From positions 62,001-126,000 of the forward strand of contig NZ_JAAOXM010000011.1 in assembly GCF_011605345.1 (NCBI RefSeq): a stretch of DNA of 64,000 nt. The letters run 5' to 3'. The DNA is from Burkholderia sp. D-99 (GTDB lineage Bacteria; Pseudomonadota; Gammaproteobacteria; Burkholderiales; Burkholderiaceae). The translations under genes were made by a program, and so were the position numbers. Below are positions 18,459-26,345 of the stretch, piece after piece; the first letter of the stretch is position 1; each line of letters begins with the position of its first letter. Under the pieces are notes generated by a model. That model did not search any database. It was given only the letters and a program-made list of their open reading frames with translations, and had not been told where the DNA came from.

Positions 18459-19820
18459 TCATGCCGGCCGCTGCATTCCGCACGCGCGCGCATAGTGCGC
18501 GATCACGTCGCGTATCCGGTGGCGCACCCACGCGCGTGGCTCCTTCGCGAGGCCGCCCGCGCGGCACGCCGCGTATACATCCGGCAGCCATTGCGCAACG
18601 AGCGTCTCCGGCACCGGCTGCCGCGCGAGGTTGTCGAACAGTTGCTCGACCGCGGCCGCGACGGCCGGCTGCAGCCAGTAGTAGCGGATCCGGTCGCTGT
18701 AGCTGAACTGGCGCGCGAGCCGCTGCTCGGTTTCGTCGCCGCGGTAGTACGGCGCCCAGTGCTCGGGCTGCGCGCGCATCGCGGCATCGACCACATCGCG
18801 CAACCGCGAGCGCTGCGCGACGTCGCCGGTCAGCGCGTCCTCGATGAAGGTGAGCGCGAACAGCGCCTCGCGCAGCGCGAACGTCAGCGCGGGGCCGACC
18901 TTCAGCACCGCGAAGTGGTCGCGCACGAGCGCGGCGAGCGCGCCCTCGGTCTGGTAATCGGTCGAATGCGCCTCGAACACGAGGCGTGGTGTCTGCAGGA
19001 TACTCGCGCCGAGCGACGCGGCCTTCGCGCTGTCGTAGTCAAGCACGTGGCGATCGTCGAAGTCGACGCCCGGCTGCGCGACGATCGCGACGACGCGCGT
19101 CCATGCATCGTCGAGCCCGGCCGCCGCGAACGCATGGCGGTGCGCATCGAGCGTCGCCGCGATGCTGTCGCTGCGCGTGACCGCGATCTGCGCGATTGCC
19201 GCATCGCCCCCTTCGTTCGCGCTGCCGCTCACTTCGCCGCCCGGCGTCGGCACCTCGGTGCCGATCACGTAGACGGGCGCCATGCCGGCGCGCGCCGCCG
19301 CGTCTTCCGCCACGCGGCACAGTTCGGCCGCGCGCACGGCGATCGTGCGATCGTCGAGCCGCACCGGATCGTCCGCGCACGCCATGCTCGCATCGAGGTG
19401 GATTTTTTCGAAACCGGCTTCCACATAGGCGGCGACCATCGCGCACGCCTCGCGCATCGCGTCGGCCGCGCGGCGGTGCCGCCACGGATTCGGGCCGAGG
19501 TGATCGCCGCCGAGCACGAGTGCCGACGGCGCGAGCCCGCAACGCGCGGCGATCGCGTCGACGTCGCGGCGGAAATCGGCGGGCGTCATGCCCGTATAGC
19601 CGCCGAGATGGTTCACCTGGTTGCAGGTCGCCTCGATCAGCAGCGGCGAGCCGTCCGCGCGCGCCGCCTCGCACGCCGCCTCCAGCACGAGCCGGTGCGC
19701 GCTGCAGATCGAATAGATGCCGCGCTGAGCGTCAGCGCGGTTCGCGTCGAAGATCATCCGCAGCACCGCGTCCGCATGGGCGGTGCGAGGACGTTCGGCG
19801 AAGGTCGTCAGGCCGGACAT
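18459..19820 (-). CDS. GatZ/KbaZ-family protein (likely tagatose-6-P 4-epimerase)
   Basis: 453-aa GatZ/KbaZ-family TIM-barrel protein (GIYSICSAHRLVLEAA, EATCNQVNHLGGYTGM, GGDHLGPNPW, HLDASM). The family is classically called the non-catalytic subunit of tagatose-bisphosphate aldolase. No GatY/KbaY partner is in this operon. A GatZ-family member from an Agrobacterium galactitol pathway was shown to be a D-tagatose-6-phosphate 4-epimerase, a better fit here. It would give fructose-6-phosphate after oxidation by the SDR and phosphorylation by PfkB. The start overlaps the kinase stop by 13 bp. Confidence 0.85.
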   Translation of the reverse strand: MSGLTTFAERPRTAHADAVLRMIFDANRADAQRGIYSICSAHRLVLEAACEAARADGSPLLIEATCNQVNHLGGYTGMTPADFRRDVDAIAARCGLAPSALVLGGDHLGPNPWRHRRAADAMREACAMVAAYVEAGFEKIHLDASMACADDPVRLDDRTIAVRAAELCRVAEDAAARAGMAPVYVIGTEVPTPGGEVSGSANEGGDAAIAQIAVTRSDSIAATLDAHRHAFAAAGLDDAWTRVVAIVAQPGVDFDDRHVLDYDSAKAASLGASILQTPRLVFEAHSTDYQTEGALAALVRDHFAVLKVGPALTFALREALFALTFIEDALTGDVAQRSRLRDVVDAAMRAQPEHWAPYYRGDETEQRLARQFSYSDRIRYYWLQPAVAAAVEQLFDNLARQPVPETLVAQWLPDVYAACRAGGLAKEPRAWVRHRIRDVIAHYARACGMQRPA

Positions 19821-20764
19821 GCGATACCTCGTTCGGTCAGGAAGCGGTCGATCTCGGCCGCGCTGCTGTTGCCCTCCATCGGGCCGCGCCGCGTGACCGC
19901 GATCGCACCGGCCGCGTTCGCGCGGCGCAGCGCGACATCGATCGGCACGCCCGCGACCAGGCTCGCGACCAGCGTGCCGCCGAAGCAGTCGCCGGCGCCG
20001 GTCGGGTCGATTTCGTCGACCGAAAAGGCCGGCGCTTCGACGCGGTTCGCACGGTCGAACGCGACGCTGCCTTGCGCGCCGCGTTTCAGTACGACACGCT
20101 CGAGCAGCGGATGCGTCGCGAGCAGGCCCGCGATCGCGCGCTCGGCCGGCTGCGGTCCGCAGAAGAACGGCAGGTCGGCTTCGCTCGGCAGGAACAGGTG
20201 GCACGCGGCGAGCATCGCGTCGAGTGCCGCCCGCATCGGGCGAAAACCCAGCATTTCGGGCCGCACGTTCGGATCGAAGGACACCTTCGCGCCGGCGCGC
20301 GCGGCCTCGATCACGCCGCGCTGCACGGCCGCGATCGCCGATTCGCTCGTCAGTGACGAGCCCATCACGTGGAAATAGCGGCAACCGTCGAACATCGCGG
20401 TATCGACATCGGACGCTTCGACGCACGCGGCCGCGCTGGTGGACAGACTGTAGACGAAGCTGCGCGAGCCGTCGTCGCGATATGCGACGAACGCGGTGCC
20501 GGTCGGGCGCGCGACGCGACGGATGCGCGCGACGTCGACACCGTCGCGCTCGAGCCGCGCGACGATCGCATCGCCGAACGCGTCACGGCCGACGCAGCCC
20601 GCATACGCGACGCGCGCGCCGAGCCGCGCGGCCTGGTCGGCGAAGATCGCCGGCGCGCCGCTCGGGAACGGCCCGGCGAACAGGCCCGGCGTGTCGAAAC
20701 CCTGGCCGCGCTCGGCGGCGACGAATTCGGCGAGCAGTTCGCCGGCAACGACGATCTCGGCCAT
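19808..20764 (-). CDS. PfkB-family ketohexose kinase
   Basis: 318-aa ribokinase/PfkB sugar kinase. The catalytic anion hole and base are in DPTGAGDCFGG, and the N-terminal substrate lid region is near GELLAEFVA. ATG 20764 has GGGAGG upstream, and ATG 20794 is less likely. Given the dehydrogenase and the GatZ protein, it probably phosphorylates tagatose or fructose. The TnpB element lies immediately upstream, between this gene and its expected first operon gene, so its expression may need a new promoter. Confidence 0.88.
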   Translation of the reverse strand: MAEIVVAGELLAEFVAAERGQGFDTPGLFAGPFPSGAPAIFADQAARLGARVAYAGCVGRDAFGDAIVARLERDGVDVARIRRVARPTGTAFVAYRDDGSRSFVYSLSTSAAACVEASDVDTAMFDGCRYFHVMGSSLTSESAIAAVQRGVIEAARAGAKVSFDPNVRPEMLGFRPMRAALDAMLAACHLFLPSEADLPFFCGPQPAERAIAGLLATHPLLERVVLKRGAQGSVAFDRANRVEAPAFSVDEIDPTGAGDCFGGTLVASLVAGVPIDVALRRANAAGAIAVTRRGPMEGNSSAAEIDRFLTERGIACPA

Positions 20765-20934
20765 CAGGCGTGCCCTCCCGAGACTGGCGCGCAAAGGGCC
20801 TCAGCCTGTGCCAGCGGCCATCGAGGCGAACATGGATGCCACTTCATCCGTTGCTCCGACAAACTGTTATCGGCGGCCAGAAGGAACGATATGCGCTTGA
20901 CAGGCCGCTTCGTCCACGGGGTAGGATCATTTGC

Positions 20935-21987
20935 ATGATCCTTGTCTACCGCTACCGGGTGAAGTCGCTCAACGGCCTGCTGAACCAGCAGAGCCGTGCG
21001 GTGAACTACGTCTGGAACTTCTGCAACGACACGCAAAAGCACGCGCTCAAGTGGAGCAAGAAGTGGCCAACAGGTTTCGACCTGAACGGACTGACGAGCG
21101 GCAGCAGCAAGGAGCTTGGCATTCACTCCGGCACGATCAACGCAACGTGCTTGCAGTACGCACAATCCCGTAGCCAGCGCCGACGCCCTTACCTGCGCTA
21201 TCGCGGCAAGAGAACGCTTGGATGGGTACCGTTGAAAGGGCGCGACCTGAAGCGTGAAGGCGACGCGTTCCGTTTCGCCGGCAACACTTTCCGCGTGTTC
21301 AACAGTCGACCGCTTCCCGAAGGCAAGATCAAAGACGGCACCAACTTCGCGCAGGATGCGCGTGGCAACTGGTTTCTCAACATCGTGATCGAGATGCCCG
21401 ATGTTCAAGCGCGCCCGATCCGTTCCGGCGTCGGCATCGATCTCGGCCTGAAAGATTTCGCCACACTTTCGACCGGCGAAAAGTTGCCCAATGATCGGTT
21501 TGGCCGATGCGCGGCTGAAAGGCTGGCGAAGGCGCAGCGTGCACGCAAGCACAAGCGGCATATTGCGAAGCTGCACGCCAAGGTTGTGAATGCCCGTGCC
21601 GATTCCCAGCACAAGCTCGCACTCGATCTGGTGCGGCGGTTCGATTACATCGCGGTCGGCAATGTCTCCGCCGTCAAACTCGCCAGAACCAGAATGGCGA
21701 AGAGCGTCTACGACGCATCCTGGTCGTCTTTCCGAAACATGCTCCGTTACAAAGCGATCGCGCACGGAGCCACGTACGAGGAAGTCGACGAAAGCGGTTC
21801 TACCCAGTCCTGTTCGGCGTGCGGGTCGAAAGACAGCACGACGCGGCCGAAAGGTATCGCGGGACTGCGAGTAAGAGAGTGGGCCTGCAGTGACTGTGGT
21901 GTCGAGCATGATCGTGATACCAACGCTGCGCTGAACATTCTCCGATGCGGACGTGCATCGCCAGGTGTGGGAATCCGCCGCCTTTAG
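20935..21987 (+). CDS. tnpB: TnpB RNA-guided nuclease-family protein, altered RuvC-II
   Basis: 350-aa IS605 OrfB/TnpB protein. RuvC-I Asp169 is in GIDLGLKDF; RuvC-III is HDRDTNAALNIL (Asp326/Asp328); a zinc ribbon has CSACGS..CSDCG. At the usual RuvC-II position, where IxxEDL-type sequences supply the catalytic Glu, this protein has AVGNVS with Gly242. Downstream, TYEEVDES (Glu282/283/286) could supply a relocated Glu, as described for some TnpB lineages. ATG 20935 gives the family N-terminus MILVYRYRVKS; the in-frame sequence back to 20224 is antisense to pfkB and rejected. The stop codon lies in the right-end hairpin. Confidence 0.9.
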   Translation: MILVYRYRVKSLNGLLNQQSRAVNYVWNFCNDTQKHALKWSKKWPTGFDLNGLTSGSSKELGIHSGTINATCLQYAQSRSQRRRPYLRYRGKRTLGWVPLKGRDLKREGDAFRFAGNTFRVFNSRPLPEGKIKDGTNFAQDARGNWFLNIVIEMPDVQARPIRSGVGIDLGLKDFATLSTGEKLPNDRFGRCAAERLAKAQRARKHKRHIAKLHAKVVNARADSQHKLALDLVRRFDYIAVGNVSAVKLARTRMAKSVYDASWSSFRNMLRYKAIAHGATYEEVDESGSTQSCSACGSKDSTTRPKGIAGLRVREWACSDCGVEHDRDTNAALNILRCGRASPGVGIRRL

Positions 21988-22004
21988 GCGGCGGAGGACG
22001 TCAA
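21850..22004 (+). ncRNA. Putative omega RNA (right-end guide RNA) of TnpB
   Basis: In characterised TnpB elements the guide RNA overlaps the 3' end of tnpB and the right end, with its guide read from flanking DNA. Here the right-end hairpin (21974-21995) is clear. The guide would start just after about 22004 and read into the 3' end of the SDR gene. The 5' limit is only a guess. Confidence 0.4.
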
Positions 22005-22005
22005 G

Positions 22006-22782
22006 TCAGCTCATCCAGTTGCCGCCGTCGACGTTCAACGTCTGGGCGGTAATGTAGTCGGCGTCGGACGACGCGAGGAACAGCGCGGCACCCGTCAGGT
22101 CGCCCGGCACGCCCATGCGGCCGAGCGGCACGGCTTCGCCCACGAGCCGCTTCTTCTCGCCGAGCGGCCGGTTCTCGTAGCGCGCGAAGAGGGCATCGAC
22201 CTGCTCCCACATCGGCGTGTCGACGACGCCCGGCGCGATGCCGTTCACGTTGATCCGGTGCGGCGCGAGCGCGAGCGCGGCCGACTGCGTGTAGCTGATC
22301 ACCGCGGCCTTGGTCGCGCAGTAGTGCGAAACGAGCGCCTCGCCGCGACGCCCGGCCTGAGACGACATGTTGACGATCTTGCCGCCGCGCCCCTGCTCGA
22401 CCATCCGCTGCGCGACGGCCTGCATCAGGAAGAACAGCCCTTTCACGTTGACCGCGAACAGCCGGTCGAACACGTCCCACGATTCGTCGAGGATCGGGCG
22501 CATGTCGAACAGCGCCGCGTTGTTGAACAGGATGTCGACGCCGCCGAAGCGCTCGACCGCCGTGGCAACGATGCGCTCGATGTCGTCGCGGCGCGTGACG
22601 TCCGCGGTGACGGCCACCGCGCGGCCGGGGTTCGCCTCGATGAGCCGAGCGAGCGACCCGCCCGCCGGTTTCAGGTCGACGAGCACGCAGCGCGCGCCCT
22701 CGTCCAGATAGCGTTGCGCGACCGCCTCGCCGATACCGCTTGCGGCGCCCGTCAGGATCGCGACCTTGTCTGCCAGTCTCAC
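22006..22782 (-). CDS. SDR polyol dehydrogenase (sorbitol/galactitol type)
   Basis: 258-aa classical short-chain dehydrogenase: NAD-binding TGAASGIG at residues 11-18, NNAA at 87-90, Ser140/141, and catalytic Tyr154-x3-Lys158. It resembles SmoS/galactitol dehydrogenases that oxidise hexitols to ketohexoses. It is the promoter-proximal gene of the polyol operon: a sigma-70-like promoter lies at 22869-22897. The TnpB element's right end abuts its stop codon (within about 5 bp) without altering the protein end NWMS. Confidence 0.9.
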   Translation of the reverse strand: MRLADKVAILTGAASGIGEAVAQRYLDEGARCVLVDLKPAGGSLARLIEANPGRAVAVTADVTRRDDIERIVATAVERFGGVDILFNNAALFDMRPILDESWDVFDRLFAVNVKGLFFLMQAVAQRMVEQGRGGKIVNMSSQAGRRGEALVSHYCATKAAVISYTQSAALALAPHRINVNGIAPGVVDTPMWEQVDALFARYENRPLGEKKRLVGEAVPLGRMGVPGDLTGAALFLASSDADYITAQTLNVDGGNWMS

Positions 22783-22868
22783 TGGTTGTCTCCGGTTCGT
22801 TCTGCTGGTTGACGGTCACGAGGTGAGCGAACGCTCTGCGACCGATCAATTGCTCTGTTGGTGATCGA

Positions 22869-22897
22869 ATGATCGGATACGCGATTCGCGCTGTCAA
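22869..22897 (-). promoter_or_regulatory. Sigma-70-like promoter of polyol operon
   Basis: On the minus strand TTGACA (22892-22897), 17-bp spacer, GATCAT (22869-22874), about 87 bp upstream of the SDR start. GATC-ATTC-GATC, an inverted repeat overlapping the -10, could be an operator. No dedicated regulator gene lies in the operon. Confidence 0.5.
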
Positions 22898-23061
22898 GGC
22901 GACGTAACGGCTTTCTATGATGCGCTGCGGCACAACGGCACACCGCAGCAGCCCGCCACGCGCGCCGGGCAAGGCGCGGCGCGCGCGGTGCGGCGCAGCC
23001 GGATCGGCGATGAAGGGGACGGAGCAAGGACGGAAAGGAGATTTCGCGCTGCACGGCGCGA

Positions 23062-23079
23062 CGATACGTTATATCATCG
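23062..23079. promoter_or_regulatory. Possible Zur box upstream of zur
   Basis: An imperfect AT-rich inverted repeat, CGATACGTTATATCATCG, lies about 32-49 bp before the zur start. It contains GTTATATCAT, partly similar to proteobacterial Zur boxes with a GTTATA core. This is the only AT-rich patch in the region and would suit autoregulation of zur-znuACB. Confidence 0.4.
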
Positions 23080-23110
23080 CCGTACTTTGTTTCACGCCCT
23101 GCTTCATGCC

Positions 23111-23572
23111 ATGGCTACCTCATCGTCCATTGACGCCCGGCTGTCCCGGGCCGACGCATTCGCCGCCGAGCACGGGCTCGCGTGGACGCCGCTGCGCCGC
23201 CAGGTCTACGAGCGCGTGCTGGCCGCGCAGCGCCCGATCGGCGCGTACGACCTGCTCGCCGAGCTCGAGCCGCAGCGCGGCCGCGTGCCGCCCACGACCG
23301 TCTATCGCGCGCTGGATTTCCTCGTTGAGCACGGCTTCATCCACCGGATCGAATCGAAGAACGCGTTCTTCGCGTGCTGCGAGATCGGCGTGCCGCACGA
23401 AGGCCAGTTCCTGATCTGCGATTCGTGCGGAGACACCGTCGAGATTCCCGGCGGCGACCTCGCGAAGCAGCTGTCCGCGAGCGAGCCCGCGCACGGTTTC
23501 GAAGTCCACCACCAGGTCGTCGAGCTGAGCGGCCTGTGCGGGCACTGCAAGCGCAAGCCCGCGCAACGCTGA
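23111..23572 (+). CDS. zur: Zinc uptake regulator (Fur family)
   Basis: 153-aa Fur-family repressor. The winged HTH includes PTTVYRALDFLVEHGFIHRIES. Zinc-structural cysteines are seen as CDSCG and CGHCK near the C-terminus, and the HEGQF and HHQVVEL segments supply metal-sensing His residues. The first gene of zur-znuA-znuC-znuB, all on one strand with short gaps, so it senses Zn(II) and represses uptake when zinc is plentiful. The start at 23111 gives the usual short N-terminal arm; an in-frame extension to 22988 is not family-like. Confidence 0.93.
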   Translation: MATSSSIDARLSRADAFAAEHGLAWTPLRRQVYERVLAAQRPIGAYDLLAELEPQRGRVPPTTVYRALDFLVEHGFIHRIESKNAFFACCEIGVPHEGQFLICDSCGDTVEIPGGDLAKQLSASEPAHGFEVHHQVVELSGLCGHCKRKPAQR

Positions 23573-23618
23573 CGCCGAATCGCGCGGCCACGCGCCGCCC
23601 CTTCCCACGAGGAGTTCC

Positions 23619-24539
23619 ATGTCCATTGCCCTGAAGCGCGCGCCGCGGCGTGCCCTGTCGCCTGTCCGCTGGCTCGCCGCCGCTATCTCCACTGCCGCCC
23701 TGTCGCTCGCGGCGCCCGCGTTCGCGCAGGCCGCGACCGTCAACGTCGTGGCCGCCGAGAATTTCTACGGCGATGTCGCGACGCAGATCGGCGGCAGTCA
23801 TGTCGCGGTGACGAGCATCCTCAGCAATCCCGACCAGGATCCACACCTGTTCGAAGCGAGCCCGAAGACGGCCCGCGCGCTCCAGCATGCGCAGGTCGTG
23901 ATCTACAACGGCGCCAATTACGATCCGTGGATGAGCAAGCTGCTCGGCGCGTCGAAACAGGCGAAGCGCGCGACGATCGTCGTCGCCGACCTGGTCGGCA
24001 AGAAGGCCGGCGACAACCCGCACCTGTGGTACGACCCGGCGACGATGCCGGCCGCCGCGCGCGCGATCGCGGCCGAGCTCGGTCGCGCCGATCCGGCGAA
24101 CAAAGCCGAATACGATGCGAACCTGCAGAAATTCGTTGCATCGCTGAAGCCCGTCGACGACAAGGTCGCCGCACTGCGCGCGCAGTACAAGGGCGTGCCG
24201 GTGACGGCCACCGAGCCGGTGTTCGGCTACATGTCGGACGCGATCGGCCTCGACATGCGCAACCAGCACTTCCAGCTCGCGACGATGAACGACACCGAAG
24301 CCAGCGCGCAGGACGTCGCCGCGTTCGAGAACGACCTGCGCAAGAAGCAGGTACGCGTGCTGATCTACAACAGCCAGGCCGAAGAACCGATGACCAAGCG
24401 CATGCTGAAGATCGCGCGCGACGGCGGCGTGCCGACGGTCAGCGTCACCGAGACACAGCCGGCCGGGAAGACCTTCCAGCAGTGGATGGCCGGCCAGCTC
24501 GACGCGCTCGCCGCCGCGCTCGCCGCCGGCAAGAAATAA
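23619..24539 (+). CDS. znuA: Zinc ABC transporter binding protein
   Basis: 306-aa periplasmic metal-binding protein of cluster 9 (ZnuA/TroA). A signal peptide ends after AFAQA (~residue 40). Metal-ligand segments are DPHLFE, NPHLWYD and a later His/Asp region (FGYMSDAIGLDMRNQHF). It lacks the His/Asp-rich loop found in many ZnuA proteins; in this operon a His-rich stretch occurs instead on ZnuC. GAGGAG precedes ATG. Delivers Zn(II) to ZnuB. Confidence 0.92.
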   Translation: MSIALKRAPRRALSPVRWLAAAISTAALSLAAPAFAQAATVNVVAAENFYGDVATQIGGSHVAVTSILSNPDQDPHLFEASPKTARALQHAQVVIYNGANYDPWMSKLLGASKQAKRATIVVADLVGKKAGDNPHLWYDPATMPAAARAIAAELGRADPANKAEYDANLQKFVASLKPVDDKVAALRAQYKGVPVTATEPVFGYMSDAIGLDMRNQHFQLATMNDTEASAQDVAAFENDLRKKQVRVLIYNSQAEEPMTKRMLKIARDGGVPTVSVTETQPAGKTFQQWMAGQLDALAAALAAGKK

Positions 24540-24552
24540 ACGACGCAACGAC

Positions 24553-25443
24553 ATGACTGCCACTCCCCACGCACTCGCCGTCGATCGCGTCACGCTCGAA
24601 CTGGGCGGACGCACGATCCTGCGCGACGTCAGCTTCTCGATCGAACCCGGCGAATTCGTCGGCGTGCTCGGGCCGAACGGCGCGGGCAAGACGACGCTGA
24701 TGCGCGCGGTGCTCGGCCTCGTGCCGGTGTCGGCCGGCACGCTGTCCGTCGGCGGCGTGCCGGTCGTGCGCGGCAACGCGTCGATCGGCTACATGCCGCA
24801 GATCAGGAGCGGCCTCGCGAACCGCCGGATGCGCGGCTACGACTTCGTCGCGATGGCCGCCGACGGCCACCGCTGGGGGCTGCCGCACACGAACGCGGCG
24901 ACGCGCCGCGACGTCGACCGCGTGCTCGATCTCGTCGGCGGCCCGACGCTTGCCCGCCGGCCGCTGTCGGAGCTGTCCGGCGGCGAGCGGCAGCGCCTGC
25001 TGCTCGCGCAATGCTTGCTCGGCAGCCCGAAGCTGCTGCTGCTCGACGAGCCGCTGATCAGCCTCGACCCGAACCACCAGCGCGGCGTCGTCGAGCTCGT
25101 GCGCAACGTGCAGCGCGAGCTCGGCATCACCGTGCTGTTCTCCGCGCACGAACTGAATCCGCTGCTGAATGCGCTCGACCGCGTGCTGTATCTCGGCAAC
25201 GGCGTCGCAGCGCTCGGCACCGTCGACGAGGTGATCACGAAGCCCGTGCTGTCGCGGCTCTACGGATCGCCGATCGACGTGATGCGCGTGAACGGCAAGA
25301 TCTTCGTGATGTCGGGCGACGTCGAGGTCGAGAAGCACGATCACGAACACGAGGACGACGACGGCCACTCGCACGGCGGTGGCGGCGGCCACGGCCATCA
25401 CCACCACGGACACGCTCATCCCGGGCATTCGCAAGATGTTTGA
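24553..25443 (+). CDS. znuC: Zinc ABC transporter ATPase with His-rich tail
   Basis: 296-aa ATPase: Walker A GPNGAGKTT, signature LSGGERQR, Walker B LLLLDEPLISLD, and H-loop FSAHELN. After the ATPase fold, residues ~259-296 form an acidic and His-rich tail (13 His by count, including HHHH) facing the cytosol. Such a tail could bind Zn(II) and either buffer incoming zinc or inhibit transport at high zinc. The tail ends where znuB starts (8-bp overlap). Confidence 0.92.
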   Translation: MTATPHALAVDRVTLELGGRTILRDVSFSIEPGEFVGVLGPNGAGKTTLMRAVLGLVPVSAGTLSVGGVPVVRGNASIGYMPQIRSGLANRRMRGYDFVAMAADGHRWGLPHTNAATRRDVDRVLDLVGGPTLARRPLSELSGGERQRLLLAQCLLGSPKLLLLDEPLISLDPNHQRGVVELVRNVQRELGITVLFSAHELNPLLNALDRVLYLGNGVAALGTVDEVITKPVLSRLYGSPIDVMRVNGKIFVMSGDVEVEKHDHEHEDDDGHSHGGGGGHGHHHHGHAHPGHSQDV

Positions 25444-26218
25444 ATACGACTTCATGATCAACGCCTTCGCGGCGTCGGGGATCGTCGCGGTGCTCGCGGG
25501 CATCGTCGGCTACTTCCTGGTGCTGCGCGGGCAGACCTTCGCCGGCCATGCGCTGTCGCACGTCGGCTTCACCGGCGCGACGGGTGCGGTGCTGCTCGGC
25601 ATCTCGCCGATCTGGGGGATGGTCGGCTTCACGCTCGTGGCCGGGATCGGGATGGGTGCGCTCGGCGAGAAGCTCGCAGGCCGCGACGTCGCGATCGGCG
25701 TGATCCTGTCGGGCGCGCTCGGTTTCGGCCTGCTGTTCCTGCATTTCTACACGTCGTTCGCGACGCAGGTCACCGCGCTGCTGTTCGGCAACGTGCTCGC
25801 GGTGAGCCATGACACGCTCGCGGTGCTCGCCGGCATCGGCGCCGTGAGCCTGCTCGCACTCGCGCTGATCGCGCGGCCGCTGCTGTTCGCGTCGCTGCAG
25901 CCCGAACTGGCCGAAGCCAAGGGCGTGTCGCTGCGCACGGTGTCGATGCTGTTCCTCGCCGTGTGCGCGCTCGCCGTAGCCGCGGCAACGCAAATCGTCG
26001 GCGTGCTGCTGGTGTTCACACTGCTGGTCGGGCCGGCTGCCGCCGCGCAGAACGTGACGACGCGGTTGTCGACCGGCGTGCTGCTCGCCGCGCTGTTTGC
26101 ATTGTTCGAAGCGTGGCTCGGCATCGTGCTCGCGTATCACACCGACTGGCCGACCAGCTTCTGGATCACCGCGCTGTCGGCGCTCGTGTACGGCGCAAGC
26201 CTGTTGCGGCGCGACTGA
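25436..26218 (+). CDS. znuB: Zinc ABC transporter permease
   Basis: 260-aa ABC-3 family permease with about 7-9 hydrophobic helices (FLVLRGQTFAGHALSHVGFTG is the family's N-terminal signature). ATG 25436 overlaps znuC by 8 bp; the in-frame start at 25379 would translate the His-tail DNA in another frame and is rejected. A strong terminator follows at 26257. Confidence 0.93.
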   Translation: MFEYDFMINAFAASGIVAVLAGIVGYFLVLRGQTFAGHALSHVGFTGATGAVLLGISPIWGMVGFTLVAGIGMGALGEKLAGRDVAIGVILSGALGFGLLFLHFYTSFATQVTALLFGNVLAVSHDTLAVLAGIGAVSLLALALIARPLLFASLQPELAEAKGVSLRTVSMLFLAVCALAVAAATQIVGVLLVFTLLVGPAAAAQNVTTRLSTGVLLAALFALFEAWLGIVLAYHTDWPTSFWITALSALVYGASLLRRD

Positions 26219-26256
26219 TCTGCGCGAGGCGGAGCGCCGCCCACGAAAATGAAAAA

Positions 26257-26292
26257 CGCCGGCGTGCCAGAGGGCAGCGCCGGCGTTTTTTT
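26257..26292. terminator. Intrinsic terminator after znuB
   Basis: CGCCGGCG (26257-26264) pairs with 26278-26285, with an inner TGCC-AGAG-GGCA stem, flanked by A5 on the left and T7 on the right. It can serve both znuB and the convergent fghA. Confidence 0.85.
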
Positions 26293-26345
26293 ATGCGTCC
26301 GCGATCGTGCGGCCCGCCGTGTGCGTTACTTGCTTCCCTTCCCGC

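Larger units (their letters stand above)
20935..22004 (+). mobile_element. IS605-type element carrying only tnpB
   Basis: Solitary tnpB with no tnpA (Y1 transposase) nearby, inserted between the SDR gene and pfkB, on the strand opposite the operon. The right end shows the hairpin TCCGCCGCC-TTTA-GGCGGCGGA (21974-21995) followed by a GGACGTCAA-like end, characteristic of IS200/IS605 right ends. The left boundary cannot be fixed; it lies somewhere in 20765-20934. Without tnpA it would need help in trans to move. Confidence 0.75.

Noticed and set aside
20224-20934. N-terminal extension of TnpB
   Set aside because: Arg-rich sequence antisense to pfkB; TnpB family N-terminus (MILVYRYR) begins at 20935.
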